A stretch of DNA of 64,000 nt, taken from assembly GCA_015143295.1 (NCBI GenBank), contig CM026559.1:22520826-22584825 (forward strand), read 5' to 3'. Source of the stretch: Tetracentron sinense. Taxonomy: Eukaryota; Streptophyta; Magnoliopsida; Trochodendrales; Trochodendraceae. The notes beneath the pieces were generated by a model. That model did not search any database and had not been told where the DNA came from. It worked only from the letters and a program-made list of their open reading frames with translations. Made by a program: the position numbers and the translations under genes. Positions 1-11,070 of this stretch are shown one piece after another (position 1 is the stretch's first letter; every line of letters starts with the position of its first letter).

Positions 1-217
1 GAGCTAAAGTTTAAAGAAGATTGAAGAAAGTGAAGGAAAAAGCTTCTACTCCGGATCTAGACAGGTAATGGACTTAGAGACCCTACCTAGGTTGAATTTG
101 ACTTAGATAACCCTAAGAATACCTAGGAGGATAATTTTAAGCCTACCAAAGATATTTGATCTTAGTTGAATCAAATAAAAATAAAATGAAAATGGTTTTG
201 GCAAAAATTCTGTCTCA

Positions 218-402
218 ACCGATCGCTCGGTATTGCGACCGATCGATCGGTGGCCTACCGAGCGATCGGTGGCTATCGACTGGACCAAATATTTGTATGG
301 GGAAATTTTCCAGAGAGATGATTTATGACCGAGCGATCGGTCATTAGAACCGATCGATCCGTTGTGAACCGAGCGATCGGTAGTGAGCACCGATCGATCG
401 GT
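218..402. promoter_or_regulatory. phased palindrome array upstream of the LTR TATA box
   Basis: Seven copies of a 14-bp palindrome, consensus ACCGATCGATCGGT with single-base variants such as ACCGAGCGATCGGT, start at 218, 238, 257, 328, 349, 368 and 389. Within the two clusters (three and four copies) the starts are 19-21 bp apart, about two helical turns, so all copies would face the same side of the DNA. The array ends about 47 bp upstream of the TATA box. The same array recurs in the 3' LTR at 10155-10339. Palindrome-rich regions are known in maize Sirevirus LTRs; an enhancer or dimeric-protein binding role here is inference. Confidence 0.85.
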
Positions 403-446
403 CCCCGTAAAAAGAATTTTTCTTTTTCTGGATTCTTTTTTTAACC

Positions 447-456
447 CTATATAAAC
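447..456 (+). promoter_or_regulatory. TATA box of the Sirevirus LTR
   Basis: CTATATAAAC lies about 45 bp downstream of the palindrome array and is the only good TATA match in the LTR. The equivalent in the 3' LTR is at 10384-10393. Transcription would start about 30 bp further on and run into gag-pol. Confidence 0.7.
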
Positions 457-1135
457 AACTTTTGAGAGACCTAATTCGTGTCTTTTATATTTTTGAAAGA
501 GTAAAGGTCTGAGAAACTCTTCTAGGGTTTTTCTTATTGCTTTTATTAGATCTTTGTTGATCCCTCCTCTTTCTTAGATCCTAGAGAATGCAAGTATAGA
601 TCTAAATCTTTGATCTTGCATTGTGTGATCTCAGATCTGTATGAGATCCCTCTAGGGTTTGAAATTTACTAAATTGATTCACAACCCTACACCTTGTGTG
701 TGTGTCCGGTGTTTGATCCGGAGCCTTCGTGGAAGGAGATCGATTGTGTGTGATCGTGGATTTGAAGTTGCTTGAAAAGATTTGGTCGGTGTGGAACCGA
801 AGCTGCTAAGGCGGAGATCGAACCTGCTGGTTCGTGGAAATCAAGAGTAAGAGTCTATACCTAGGAACGTCGTTTCTGTTTTGGTAAGGTCTTGTCTTGT
901 ACTTGATATCTTTTCATAGTGAAGTTTATTGCTGGACAAGGTCCCGTGGTTTTTTCCCGTTAGGGTTTTCCACGTAAAAATCTTCTGTGTTTGATTTGTG
1001 TGGATTGTCTGATTGAATTAATCGTTGATTTCTAAACATATTAATTGAAAAATTAAAATTGGTTAGAAATTATTTGATAGACCTATTCACCCCCCCTCTA
1101 GGTCTTAGAGATCATTGATCTGGATAAATTTCAAT

Positions 1136-1147
1136 TGGTATCAAAGC
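1136..1147 (+). other. primer binding site, initiator Met-tRNA
   Basis: TGGTATCAAAGC starts two bases after the LTR end and matches the usual plant initiator methionyl-tRNA primer site (TGGTATCAGAGC) with one mismatch. Confidence 0.9.
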
Positions 1148-1203
1148 TTGTTCACTGCTGATAAGGCTAATCCCTTAAGTGTGATCCTGTATTATCCGTG
1201 ATC

Positions 1204-4200
1204 ATGAGTACTCTAAGAGAAGGAGGATCCGTCTCTCGTCCCCCACTTTTTGATGGAAATAATTATGCATACTGGAAAGCTAGAATGAGAGCCTTTCTCA
1301 AATCTATTGACGAGAGAATTTGGATGTCCATACAGAATGGGTGGACTACGCCCGTAAAAACTGTAGGTGATTTGACTGTCGTCAAATATTCTGATGAATG
1401 GACCAGAGAAGAGCTTGATTCAAGTGGATGGAACACTAAAGGTCTCAATGCTATCTTTGCTGCAGTCACTGCTGAGGAATTCAGACGAATTTCTTAATGT
1501 GAAACAGCAAAGGAGGCTTGGGACATTCTTGAAATTACCCATGAGGGTACTACCACTGTTAAAATCTCAAAACTCCAAATGTTAACCACCAAATTTGAAC
1601 ATTTAAACATGGAAGACAATGACACTTTTGATGAATTCTATGCAAAACTTAGTGACATTGTCAACGCTAGTTTCAATTTAGGTGAGAAAATATCTGAGTC
1701 CAAAATAGTTAGAAAAGTCCTTAGATCTCTCCCAGAGAGATTTCAACCCAAAGTCACTGCAATCGAAGAGAGTAAAAATGTTGACTCTCTGAAGATTGAG
1801 GAATTGGTTGGATCACTCCAAACCTATGAACTCAATCTACGTCCATCCAAGAAGAATAAATCTTTAGCCTTGAAAACCATCAAGGAAACTTTGGATGAGG
1901 ATGACAGTGATGGAGAAATGAATGAGGAAGAAATGGCTCTTTTCGTTAAAAAATTTCGAAAATTTTTTAGAACGAAAAAGAGGTTTAATCCCAAACAGGG
2001 AGGAAAATCTTTTGATAAGTCAAAGTCTAAGCCCTGGGAAAACAAGAAAAATTCCAAAAGTGGCTACAAGAAATCCCAAGGTGTTCAATGTTATGAATGT
2101 CATGGCTTCGGTCATATTTCACCTAACTGTCCTAACAAGAAGAAGAGTAAGGGCAAGGTGATGAATGCCTGTTGGGATGACAGTGATTCCGAGAATGAAG
2201 AATCGGACAGTTCCTCTTCAAGTGAAGATACTGGAAATCATACGGCTTTCACTGTTTCCCTTTCTGGGATTCTTGAGACTACCTCTGCGGTTGATGAAAA
2301 GGATAGAAGTGATGAGAGTATTCATACTGAGTCTAGTGATGACATATAGAAGAGTCAAACTGACTCTGAAAGTGATGAAGATTTGAAAACAACTTATGAT
2401 AAGTTGTATGCTGAAAGTTTGAAACTGACTAAAACAAAAATCTCTTTGAGCAAAAAACTCAAACTCATTCAAAATGAAAGAGATATCTGTAAACTAGTAG
2501 CAGAAGAGAAGAGTGCACTAGTTAGTCAGTTGGAAAATGAAAAAGAAGCATTTGTTATAAAAGTTCAATGTCTTTTGGAAGAGAATGTCTCATTGACTAA
2601 TGTGGTCAGAAAATTAGAAGTTGAAAGAGACACTTCCATGAAAGAAATTGAAGAGTTAAGAACTCTGCAAATGGAGCTGGAAACTTTTAAAGTCTCTCTT
2701 GTTGATAAGGTGAAATTTCTTGAAAAAGAACACAAAATTACCCTTAAAGACAAGACTGACTTGATTCAGAAGGTCTATACTCTTGAAAAAGAAGTAAGAA
2801 TGTTTGGTAACACCAGCTGCCTAGATGAATTAGTCAGAAAGTATGGATCAAATTCTAGTAGATCTGGGATAGGACATGTTGACACACCAACTGGTCCTTT
2901 AGCTGTTGGAACAATGGCTAGTGCAGTGTTTGAACCAATACATTCTGAACCTAAAGAAAATTTACCTTCTACATCAAGTACTAAGGCTTATACAAATTTT
3001 GTAAAGCCTAGAAATACAGCTCCTAGAGTGAATGCTTTAAGGAACCAAATTCCAGTTAGAAGAAATCTTCCTCCTCTACCAAGATTCATACCCACATGTC
3101 ATTTTTGTGGTGTGAGAGGTCACATTCGACCTAATTGTAATGCATTTAGGAGAGCTCCCCGAAATGGTTCATGGAACCAAAATCAAAGTCAAGGGACTCT
3201 TCAAAGGCAGATTCAGGTTCTAGCTGAAAAGTCTAGAATGTTGAGCGATGATGTTAATAGAATTGCTCAAATCTCTAGGACAAGAACTGGTCAATTTATT
3301 CCAAATGATTACTCAAGAGGAAATAATTTGACTTATCAAAAAACTAGAACTGAACAAAACAGAAAAAGGTCAAGGAGGACAAAAAGGAAAAAGGTCTCTA
3401 CTACACAGATTAATGATCAAAGATCTAAACAAAGTTTAAAGACTGTGTATGTGAGAAAGGAAGACCTTAAGTGCTTTGTCATTCATACTGCCTTGAAAGC
3501 CCAAAACACAGAAATGTGGTACTTCGACAGTGGGTGTTCTCGGCATATGACAGGTAACAAGTCCTTATTTATTCAATTTGAGGACTGTCCTGATGGGACT
3601 GTTACTTTTGGTGATGGAAGCAAGTCTTTAGTCAAAGGAAAGGGTATCATCAATTCACCAGGCATACCTAAATTAAAAGATGCCTTGTTTGTTGAAGGAC
3701 TGAAAGCTAATTTAATTAGCATAAGTCAACTATGTGATGATAATCATGCTGTGCACTTTACCCAAAATAAATGCTTAGTCATTAATGGTAAAGGTAAGTG
3801 TGTTCTAGAAGGATTGAGAACCACTGACAATTGCTACGGCTTAACTCCCAGTCCTATTCCCTCAAATGTCTGTTATAAGACTAGAATTGAGGAGGTTGAT
3901 TTGTGGCACCGAAGACTAGGTCACATGAACTTCAAAGACCTATGTAAAATCTCTAAGCAAGAGCTTGTGAGAGGTGTTCCCAAACTAGGAAAGCCTTCTA
4001 CTGCTGTGTGTGGGCCATGCCAAATTGGTAAACAAATTAGGACCCCACATAAGAAGACTTCAAGTATTGCTACTTCATATCCACTGGAATTAATTCATAT
4101 GGACCTTATGGGTCCTACAAGAACTGAAAGTCTAGGTGGAAAGCGATACATCCTAGTCATGGTTGATGATTTCTCTAGAATGTCATGGGTGGCATTTATA

Positions 4201-6519
4201 AGAGAGAAATCCGATGCTTTTGACAATTTCAAAAGTATTTGCCTGAAAATTCAAAATGAGAAAAGATGCCCAATAACTCGAATTCGAAGTGATCATGGAA
4301 AGGAGTTTGAAAACTCTAAGTACAACGACTTTTGTGATGAGTCGGGTATCAAACATGAATTTTTTGCACCTATTACACCTCAGCAGAATGGTGTAGTAGA
4401 GAGGAAGAACAGGGTTCTCCAAGAGATGGCTAGAGTTATGCTTCATAGCAACAATCTAGCTTCTCATTTCTGGGCTGAGGCAGTTCACACTGCTTGCTAT
4501 ATAGTTAATAGAGTTTTTGTAAGACCTGGAACAAGGAAAACCCCATATGAGTTGTGGAATAACAAGAAACCTAGTGTCAAGTACTTTCGAGAATTCGGAA
4601 GTAAATGCTATATCCTTAAGGATAGAGAGCAACTGGGAAAATTTGAATCCCGGAGTGATGAAGGGATATTTCTTGGGTATTCCACCAACAGTAGAGCTTA
4701 TCGAGTGTATAACTTGAGAACCTCTACAATTATGGAGTCCATAAATGTAATTGTGGATGACTCCGGTGTTGAAAATGTGCAATGTGAGGATGATGAAAGT
4801 GCTGAAAATGAAGATGTTGAAATTATTTCAACTCCACCTATTGATAAGCAAACATCTCCATTAAAACCTACACATCCTAGGGTCATGAGTCCTCACACCT
4901 CCACTGATATTATTGGTGATGTTGAAAGTGGAGTGAGAACGAGGAAACAAATTGAAAATGAAGTTAGCTACATTTGCTATACTTCATCTTTTGAACCCAA
5001 GAATGTAGCTGAAGCTCTTGCAGATGATAATTGGATAAATGCAATGCAAGAAGAGTTACTTCAGTTTACTAGGAATGATGTTTGGTATTTAGTACCTAGG
5101 CCTAACAATACAAATGTGATAGGTACCAAATGGATTTTCAAGAACAAATCTGATGAAAAAGGTACTATCATAAGAAATAAGGCTAGGTTAGTTGCACAAG
5201 GATACACCCAAATTGAAGGTATTGACTTCGATGAAACTTTTGCTCCTGTAGCCAGGCTAGAATCAATAAGAATTCTTCTAGCTGTGGCTTGTAATATGAA
5301 ATTCAAACTTTTTCAAATGGATGTTAAGAGTGCCTTTCTGAATGGCATTCTACATGAAGAAGTCTATGTGGAACAACCAAAAGGGTTTGAAGATCCACAT
5401 CACCTTGATCAAGTTTATCGACTAAAAAGGGCCCTCTATGGTTTAAAGCAAGCTCCAAGAGCTTGGTATGAGAGGCTGACTACTTATCTCTTGGAAAACG
5501 GATTTTCGAGAGGGGGAGTAGACAGAACCCTTTTTATAAAGAAAGTGAAAGGTGATATTGTCATCGCCCAGATATATGTTGATGACATAGTATTTGGTTC
5601 CACATTAGACTTACATGCTCATTCATTTGCTGAACAAATGAAAAATGAATTTGAAATGAGCATGGTTGGTGAGCTAAGTTTCTTCCTTGGTCTTCAGATC
5701 AAGCAATTGGATTCTGGGATCTCAGTATCTCAAATCAAATATGCAAAAAATCTAGTGAAGAAATTTGGAATGAGTTCTGCTAAGCATGCTAGGACTCCTA
5801 TGAGTACTACTATAAAGCTTAGTAAAGATACTTCAGGGAAGGATGTCGATCAGACTAATTATAGAAGCATGATTGGTAGTTTGCTCTACCTAACTGCTAC
5901 TAGACCTGACATAGCCTTTAGTGTTGGAGCATGTGCCCGTTATCAAGCAAATCCCAAAGAGTCTCACTTAGTTGCTGTCAAGCGTATCATTCGCTATGTG
6001 AGTGGAACTATGTCCTTAGGCCTCTGGTATTCTTTCGATACAAATGTCATTGTTGTGGGGTATTCCGATGCTGATTGGGCTGGAAATACTGATGATAGGA
6101 AGAGCACCTCCGGCGGGTGTTTCTATATTGGAAACTGCTTGGTTGCTTGGCTTAGCAAAAAGCAGAATTCCATTTCCTTGTCTACAGCCGAGGCTGAGTA
6201 TATAGCAGCTGGTAGTTGTTGCACCCAACTTCTGTGGATGAAACAGATGTTGAAGGATTATGGGATTGATCAAAGCACTATGATTGTGTATTGTGATAAC
6301 ACAAGTGCAATCAATATCTCCAAAAATCCTGTGCAACACTCTCGCACAAAGCATATAGACATTAGGCATCACTTCATCCGTGATCTTGTTGAGCAAAAAG
6401 TTGTGTCTATTGAGTATGTCCAAACAGAGAATCAATATGCGGACATTCTCACAAAACCTTTAGATTCCCTTAGGTTTGAACTCCTTAGGAAATCCATCGA
6501 TTTGTGCGGAGTTGAGTAA
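1204..6519 (+). pseudogene. gag-pol polyprotein of the Sirevirus, one frame with two premature stops
   Basis: A single reading frame of 1,772 codons runs from ATG 1204 to TAA 6517-6519, broken only by TAA at 1495-1497 and TAG at 2347-2349. Visible in order: copia-type gag (DGNNYAYWK near the start), a CCHC knuckle at 2089-2130, a coiled-coil stretch at about 2383-2810, a second CCHC knuckle at 3097-3138, an aspartic protease with DSG at 3526, the HHCC zinc finger of the pre-integrase region (about 3901-4040), a DDE integrase core (about 4096-4420), reverse transcriptase with YVDD at 5575-5586, and RNase H (about 6060-6480). Everything else in the frame is intact, including catalytic motifs, so the stops are recent. 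Neither stop sits in the classic plant readthrough context (CARYYA after the stop), so regulated readthrough looks unlikely. The element could still move in trans with proteins from a sister copy. Confidence 0.92.
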
Positions 6520-7660
6520 TGGTGTACTTGTTATATAGCCTATATGTTCTTCATGTTTTATTTATGTCATAGAGCTATTTTTTGTTATTTTCTTTAAGTA
6601 ATAAAAATCCAAAAACATTAAAAAAAATTGAAAAATTTGCAAAAAAAAAATAATAATGTGTTTGTATGACCACATTTGTCCTATCTTTTTGCTTAATGTT
6701 ATTTCCTTGAAATCATATTTAACCATATAATCCAAGAATAAATATTTCATAGGATTGAATAAAATAGGATAGTTCAATTGTTGTTTCGATCTTGTGATTG
6801 AATTTGGTCATGCTAATTAACCTCAGTTAGAGTTGAGCATACAATGATGTTCTAATTTGCACATGCACTCTGACTGATTCTTTAGATGGTTTTAGTTCCT
6901 ATTTAAAGGTTCTGATATTATACCATATGGTTCCCTAGATTAATCAATTCTAGAATAACCAATGTCATAAAAACTTCCATAAGGTGAGCCCCCTAGATAT
7001 AAAAATCATTGACATGGAGAGGACTACCTGTGAGTTTGTGTGATAGCTACTAGTGAATGCAAACAGTGAGTAATGGCTACCTAGACAAACAGTAGATATC
7101 TATATGGATTGCTAGTGTGAAAGCCCCTACTGTCATTAGAAAGAGCTACCTTCTCACTTGAGTGAAAGTCACCAGTGTGCTAGTGTCTATATATGTGTAC
7201 TCCAAAAAGAATTTTCATAATGAGTACAATTTGACTGAAAAAGATATGAAATAAATTTATTAGTCAAATATGGGGTAAAGATTGCTCATCATATAAATAT
7301 GGATGATTATTGGTTTTAAAACTAGTTTTTGAAAATTTTAGAGTCCCATTTGAAATATAATGTCAAAATCTAGATTAAGGAAGGAAACCAATTCCAAGAG
7401 TCAAGTAATGAAGTTTTATTTCATACTCACATTACTTCTAATTGTATCTTGACTCTGATTGTGAATTTGATGCAAATACCATATTTAATCACAGGTGAAA
7501 ATCAATTAATGTTTACATAATCCTTGTTTATGCCTATACTTGATATATCAATTCTTGGGTGATTATTATTTATGATTTTTATGAAATCACATGTTGCATA
7601 TGTTTTTTGGTCAGTTGGTCATTTTGAGGTGAAAATGTATTTTCAATGTTCCATTGGTTG

Positions 7661-7669
7661 AGGGGGAGA
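7661..7669 (+). other. upstream polypurine-tract copy
   Basis: AGGGGGAG is repeated here and at about 9478 before the true polypurine tract at 9831. Multiplied polypurine tracts upstream of the 3' LTR are a described Sirevirus trait. Confidence 0.5.
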
Positions 7670-7710
7670 AAAGGTTTTAACAGTAAAAATTTTTGAAAAA
7701 TTTTCAGACC

Positions 7711-7768
7711 ACCGATCGCTCGGTGCTAAAGACCGATCGATCGGTCTTTCGTGAACAGAGTTATAAAA
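7711..7768 (+). promoter_or_regulatory. probable internal promoter: palindrome pair plus TATA
   Basis: Two copies of the LTR palindrome (ACCGATCGCTCGGT at 7711-7724 and ACCGATCGATCGGT at 7732-7745) are spaced 21 bp apart, exactly as in the LTR. A TATA-like TTATAAAAC starts at 7761, 16 bp after the second copy. About 200 bp downstream the third ORF begins. The arrangement reproduces the LTR promoter in miniature and suggests that the third ORF has its own transcript; this is inference from layout. Confidence 0.55.
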
Positions 7769-7967
7769 CCCTCATTTCTATTTTTTTTGTTCACTTGTTC
7801 TCCGACCTCCAGAGCGATCCCTCGGTTCCTACTCCTCCAAATCCTCCATACGGTCATTCCTTTCTATTCTAAAGGTTTCCCAAGCATCTGAAAGGTAAGA
7901 TTTGTGCATTTTCTTCAATTTAGATTGATTTTCTCGTCTAGGGCATCGTTTTCTTGCATTTACTTCC

Positions 7968-9257
7968 ATGGCTTTTGTTTTGTCGTTAATCCTTCTTGCC
8001 TATCTCATGTCTGGCATTCCCAAACGTCGGAGGTTGGTCCTCAACAACCAAGAGGATCCTCCTCAAGATGAGGAAAACCTAGAGCCATTTACTTTCACTC
8101 CAATAGGGCATGGTATTTCCATTGGGGATAGGCCAATTCGTAGAATGATTGATTCTACAATTGAGAATCGTCAAAAATCTTTGGCTGATAAAACTCGAAA
8201 AAATAAAGGTAAAGCTTCATCTTCCCAGTCCAGTAAGTTATCCCAGTTTATCAGTCCTACTGCTGCTCAACTCTATAGTGAGTATTTTAGCAAGAAAGGT
8301 GTTATGGTTGAAAGGGACATACATATTTCTGATTTTGGTGATTATTATCTTCCTACACTCATTTCAGATCGTCAATGGGAAGGTATACTTACCTTATCCG
8401 GTCCTGCTTCTGTCCAGTTAGTTAGAGAATTTTACTCTAATTTTTCTGAAATCAACCAGAAAAAATGGTCATTCAAATCTCGAGCATTAGAACAATCTGT
8501 TGTCATAAATGCTGATTTGGTTTCTAAATTCCTTGGGTGTCCTCGAGTTCCAAATGCATATTATCCTTATATTTATAAGACTGATGAGGATAAAGACTCC
8601 ATGGAACATGTTGTTACCTTTCTTAGTGGTACTCCTATGTTTTGGGTTGGGTCTCTTATTGAAGTGGCGAAACTCACTAAGGATGCTAGACTAGTAAACC
8701 TAGTTATGAGTGCAAATATCCATCCAAAGGTTCATACTGCGGACCTTAGGGAAGATAGAGCTAGATTTTTGTTTAGTCTTCTACGTGGGCGTGAGATTGA
8801 TCTTGCCGCTCACATCATTGACTTGATGATCCAAGCCCATCAAACTAGTACAGCAGTTGGAGCCCTACCATTTGGTTCACTCATCACTAAACTTCTTGGT
8901 TCTCAAGGAGTTATCGCTCCTCCTGGTGTTCCTACTCGAGTTCCTAAGGGTCCAATCAACAAAAAGACCCTAGCTCAGAGTTTTTCACATGCCTCAGTTC
9001 GAGATACAGAGGAGGGAGCAGAAGTTGGTGCTGGGTCATCTCGTCCTCCTCCGACCACTATGGATGATCTTGGGAGGATGATGGGAGAGATGCAGATGGA
9101 TCTCCGGACTCATATTTCATCATACGAGGTGTTTACTACAGAGGTTCGTGGTAGACTTGGATCTCTCGATGCAGCCGTGCTAGGCGTACAGAGAGATGTT
9201 CGAGATTTTCGGGCTTACTATGAGTCACAGCTCACTTCTGATGATGACCAGGAGTGA
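7968..9257 (+). CDS. third ORF of the Sirevirus, plant transposon-protein type
   Basis: Uninterrupted 429-codon frame downstream of pol, in the position of the env-like ORF of Sireviruses. The first 13 residues are hydrophobic and are followed by a KRRR basic patch; an alternative start, MSGIPKRRR, lies in frame at 8007, so the N-terminus is uncertain. The middle resembles the putative plant transposon protein domain (a REFYSNFSEIN block, then SKFLGCPR), found in many plant retroelement accessory ORFs. The C-terminus (about 365-429) looks helical and coiled-coil forming, with acidic end residues. There is no clear C-terminal membrane anchor, so an envelope role is not supported by what I see. 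Unlike gag-pol it has no premature stop. Function unknown. Confidence 0.8.
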   Translation: MAFVLSLILLAYLMSGIPKRRRLVLNNQEDPPQDEENLEPFTFTPIGHGISIGDRPIRRMIDSTIENRQKSLADKTRKNKGKASSSQSSKLSQFISPTAAQLYSEYFSKKGVMVERDIHISDFGDYYLPTLISDRQWEGILTLSGPASVQLVREFYSNFSEINQKKWSFKSRALEQSVVINADLVSKFLGCPRVPNAYYPYIYKTDEDKDSMEHVVTFLSGTPMFWVGSLIEVAKLTKDARLVNLVMSANIHPKVHTADLREDRARFLFSLLRGREIDLAAHIIDLMIQAHQTSTAVGALPFGSLITKLLGSQGVIAPPGVPTRVPKGPINKKTLAQSFSHASVRDTEEGAEVGAGSSRPPPTTMDDLGRMMGEMQMDLRTHISSYEVFTTEVRGRLGSLDAAVLGVQRDVRDFRAYYESQLTSDDDQE

Positions 9258-9474
9258 CAGTTCGTGATGGAAGTTTTTCTTAGTCCAGTGACAGTTTTTA
9301 TTTGACATTTTGATGTATTTTGTCTTGGTTGTACTTCGTACAAACCTACTTGGATATTATTGACTTGTTATGGATGTATACATTTGAATGGGTTATGCTC
9401 ATTATTTTTTATCTCGTCTCATTTTAATGGTTTATGCATTCCTTTTCTAATCCACCTTTGGCATTTCGAGCCAA

Positions 9475-9486
9475 AAAGGGGGAGAA
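9475..9486 (+). other. second upstream polypurine-tract copy
   Basis: AAAAAGGGGGAG resembles the tract at 9831-9840 next to the 3' LTR and lies about 360 bp upstream of it. Confidence 0.5.
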
Positions 9487-9830
9487 TGTGTTACATGGTA
9501 TTATAGATGTTATGGATGATGGATGAGATTTTGGAATACTAACCTGTTATGGATTGTGGAATTGTGAATGTTTTTGAATGGTTATACAGGTTTTGAATGG
9601 TTATACATATTTTCATTCTTATCCTATTGCTTATTTCCCATGCTTCACAGGTTTTTGATTTAGCATGTGCAGGCAAACAGGTTCTAAGTTTGGTAAATCA
9701 TGACAAGTTAACATGTCAAAAGTCATGTAATTATTTTTGAGTCATGTAAAGGTCAATTTTCCATTTTTGAATCAATTGGGAAAATTTGAACCTAGTATAT
9801 GAAAGAGTTTTGTTTTGTCCCGGAATTGCC

Positions 9831-9842
9831 AAAGGGGGAGAT
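9831..9842 (+). other. polypurine tract for plus-strand priming
   Basis: AAAGGGGGAGAT lies immediately before the TG that opens the 3' LTR at 9843. Confidence 0.85.
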
Positions 9843-11070
9843 TGTAAATCCCTAAATAGGTGTTGGCAAATTCCGTGATCATTAGATAGGTCAGTTGAGT
9901 CGAGTTGTCGAGTCATGTTTAACTTGTCAGAAGAGAAGAGCTAAAGCTTAAAGAAGATTGAAGAAAGTGAAGGAAAAAGCTTCTACTCCGGATCTAGACA
10001 GGTAATGGACTTAGAGACCCTACCTAGGTTGAATTTGACTTAGATAACCCTAAGAATACCTAGGAGGATAATTTTAAGCCTACCAAAGATATTTGATCTT
10101 AGTTGAATCAAATAAAAATAAAATGAAAATGGTTTTGGCAAAAATTCTGTCTCAACCGATCGCTCGGTATTGCGACCGATCGATCGGTGGCCTACCGAGC
10201 GATCGGTGGCTATCGACTGAACCAAATATTTGTATGGGGAAATTTTCCAGAGAGATGATTTATGACCGAGCGATCGGTCATTAGAACTGATCGATCCGTT
10301 GTGAACCGAGCGATCGGTAGTGAGCACCGATCGATCGGTCCCCGTAAAAAGAATTTTTCTTTTTCTGGATTCTTTTTTTAACCCTATATAAACAACTTTT
10401 GAGAGACCTAATTCGTTTCTTTTATATTTTTGAAAGAGTAAAGGTCTGAGAAACTCTTCTAGGGTTTTTCTTATTGCTTTTATTAGATCTTTGTTGATCC
10501 CTCCTCTTTCTTAGATCCTAGAGAATGCAAGTATAGATCTAAATCTTTGATCTTGCATTGTGTGATCTCAGATCTGTATGAGATCCCTCTAGGGTTTGAA
10601 ATTTACTAAATTGATTCACAACCCTACACCTTGTGTGTGTGTCCGGTGTTTGATCCGGAGCCTTCGTGGAAGGAGATCGATTGTGTGTGATCGTGGATTT
10701 GAAGTTGCTTGAAAAGATTTGGTCGGTGTGGAACCGAAGCTGCTAAGGCGGAGATCGAACCTGCTGGTTCGTGGAAATCAAGAGTAAGAGTCTATACCTA
10801 GGAACGTCGTTTCTGTTTTGGTAAGGTCTTGTCTTGTACTTGATATCTTTTCATAGTGAAGTTTATTGCTGGACAAGGTCCCGTGGTTTTTTCCCGTTAG
10901 GGTTTTCCACGTAAAAATCTTCTGTGTTTGATTTGTGTGGATTGTCTGATTGAATTAATCGTTGATTTCTAAACATATTAATTGAAAAATTAAAATTGGT
11001 TAGAAATTATTTGATAGATCTATTCACCCCCCCTCTAGGTCTTAGAGATCATTGATCTGGATAAATTTCA
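9843..11070 (+). repeat. 3' LTR of the Sirevirus-type element, complete (1,228 bp)
   Basis: It opens with TGTAAATCCC after the polypurine tract and ends with CA at 11069-11070, where satellite sequence resumes. It carries the same seven palindromes (10155-10339) and TATA box (10384-10393) as the 5' LTR and differs from it at five positions. Confidence 0.95.

Larger units (their letters stand above)
1..1133 (+). repeat. 5' LTR of the Sirevirus-type element (left end cut by window)
   Basis: Positions 1-1133 match 9938-11070 base for base at a constant offset of 9937. The LTR ends with CA at 1132-1133, directly before the primer binding site; the two copies diverge immediately after this point. 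It contains a palindrome array, a TATA box at about 449 and a GT-rich, intron-like leader region (transcript R/U5). The small open frames inside it on both strands are by-products of the palindrome array and are not genes. Confidence 0.95.
6520..7967 (+). other. non-coding internal region between pol and the third ORF
   Basis: About 1.45 kb of AT-rich sequence without a convincing ORF. It holds a polypurine-like tract (AGGGGGAG at 7661) and, near its end, a palindrome pair and TATA box that are listed separately. The length and position match the spacer that Sireviruses with an additional 3' ORF usually have. Confidence 0.6.
1..11070 (+). mobile_element. Ty1/copia Sirevirus-type LTR retrotransposon, nearly complete
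   Basis: The order is 5' LTR (1-1133, its first ~95 bp outside the window), primer binding site, gag-pol, an additional 3' ORF, polypurine tracts and 3' LTR (9843-11070). Integrase precedes reverse transcriptase, which defines Ty1/copia. A long gag with a coiled-coil extension, two CCHC knuckles, a third ORF, several copies of the polypurine tract and palindrome-rich LTRs are traits described for the Sirevirus lineage. The two LTRs align over 1133 bp without indels; I count five substitutions (positions 10, 283, 351, 480, 1082), about 99.6% identity, so the insertion is young. The right flank continues directly into 178-bp satellite sequence; the probable 5-bp target duplication is gtaac at 11071-11075, but its left partner is outside the window. 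The full element would be about 11.17 kb. Confidence 0.93.

Noticed and set aside
103..390. 95-codon minus-strand ORF repeated at 10040-10327, and a 63-codon plus-strand ORF at 156 and 10093
   Set aside because: They lie in the LTR over the palindrome array; the repeated DRSV/DRS(I/L)G residues simply translate ACCGATCGATCGGT. Identical in both LTRs because the LTRs are identical.
2340..2356. Programmed stop-codon readthrough at TAG 2347
   Set aside because: The following bases AAGAGT do not match the known plant readthrough context, and another stop occurs at 1495; ordinary mutation is simpler.
8149..8694. Two hydrophobic ORFs in another frame within the third Sirevirus ORF
   Set aside because: Out-of-frame shadows of a longer frame that itself matches a known plant transposon domain.
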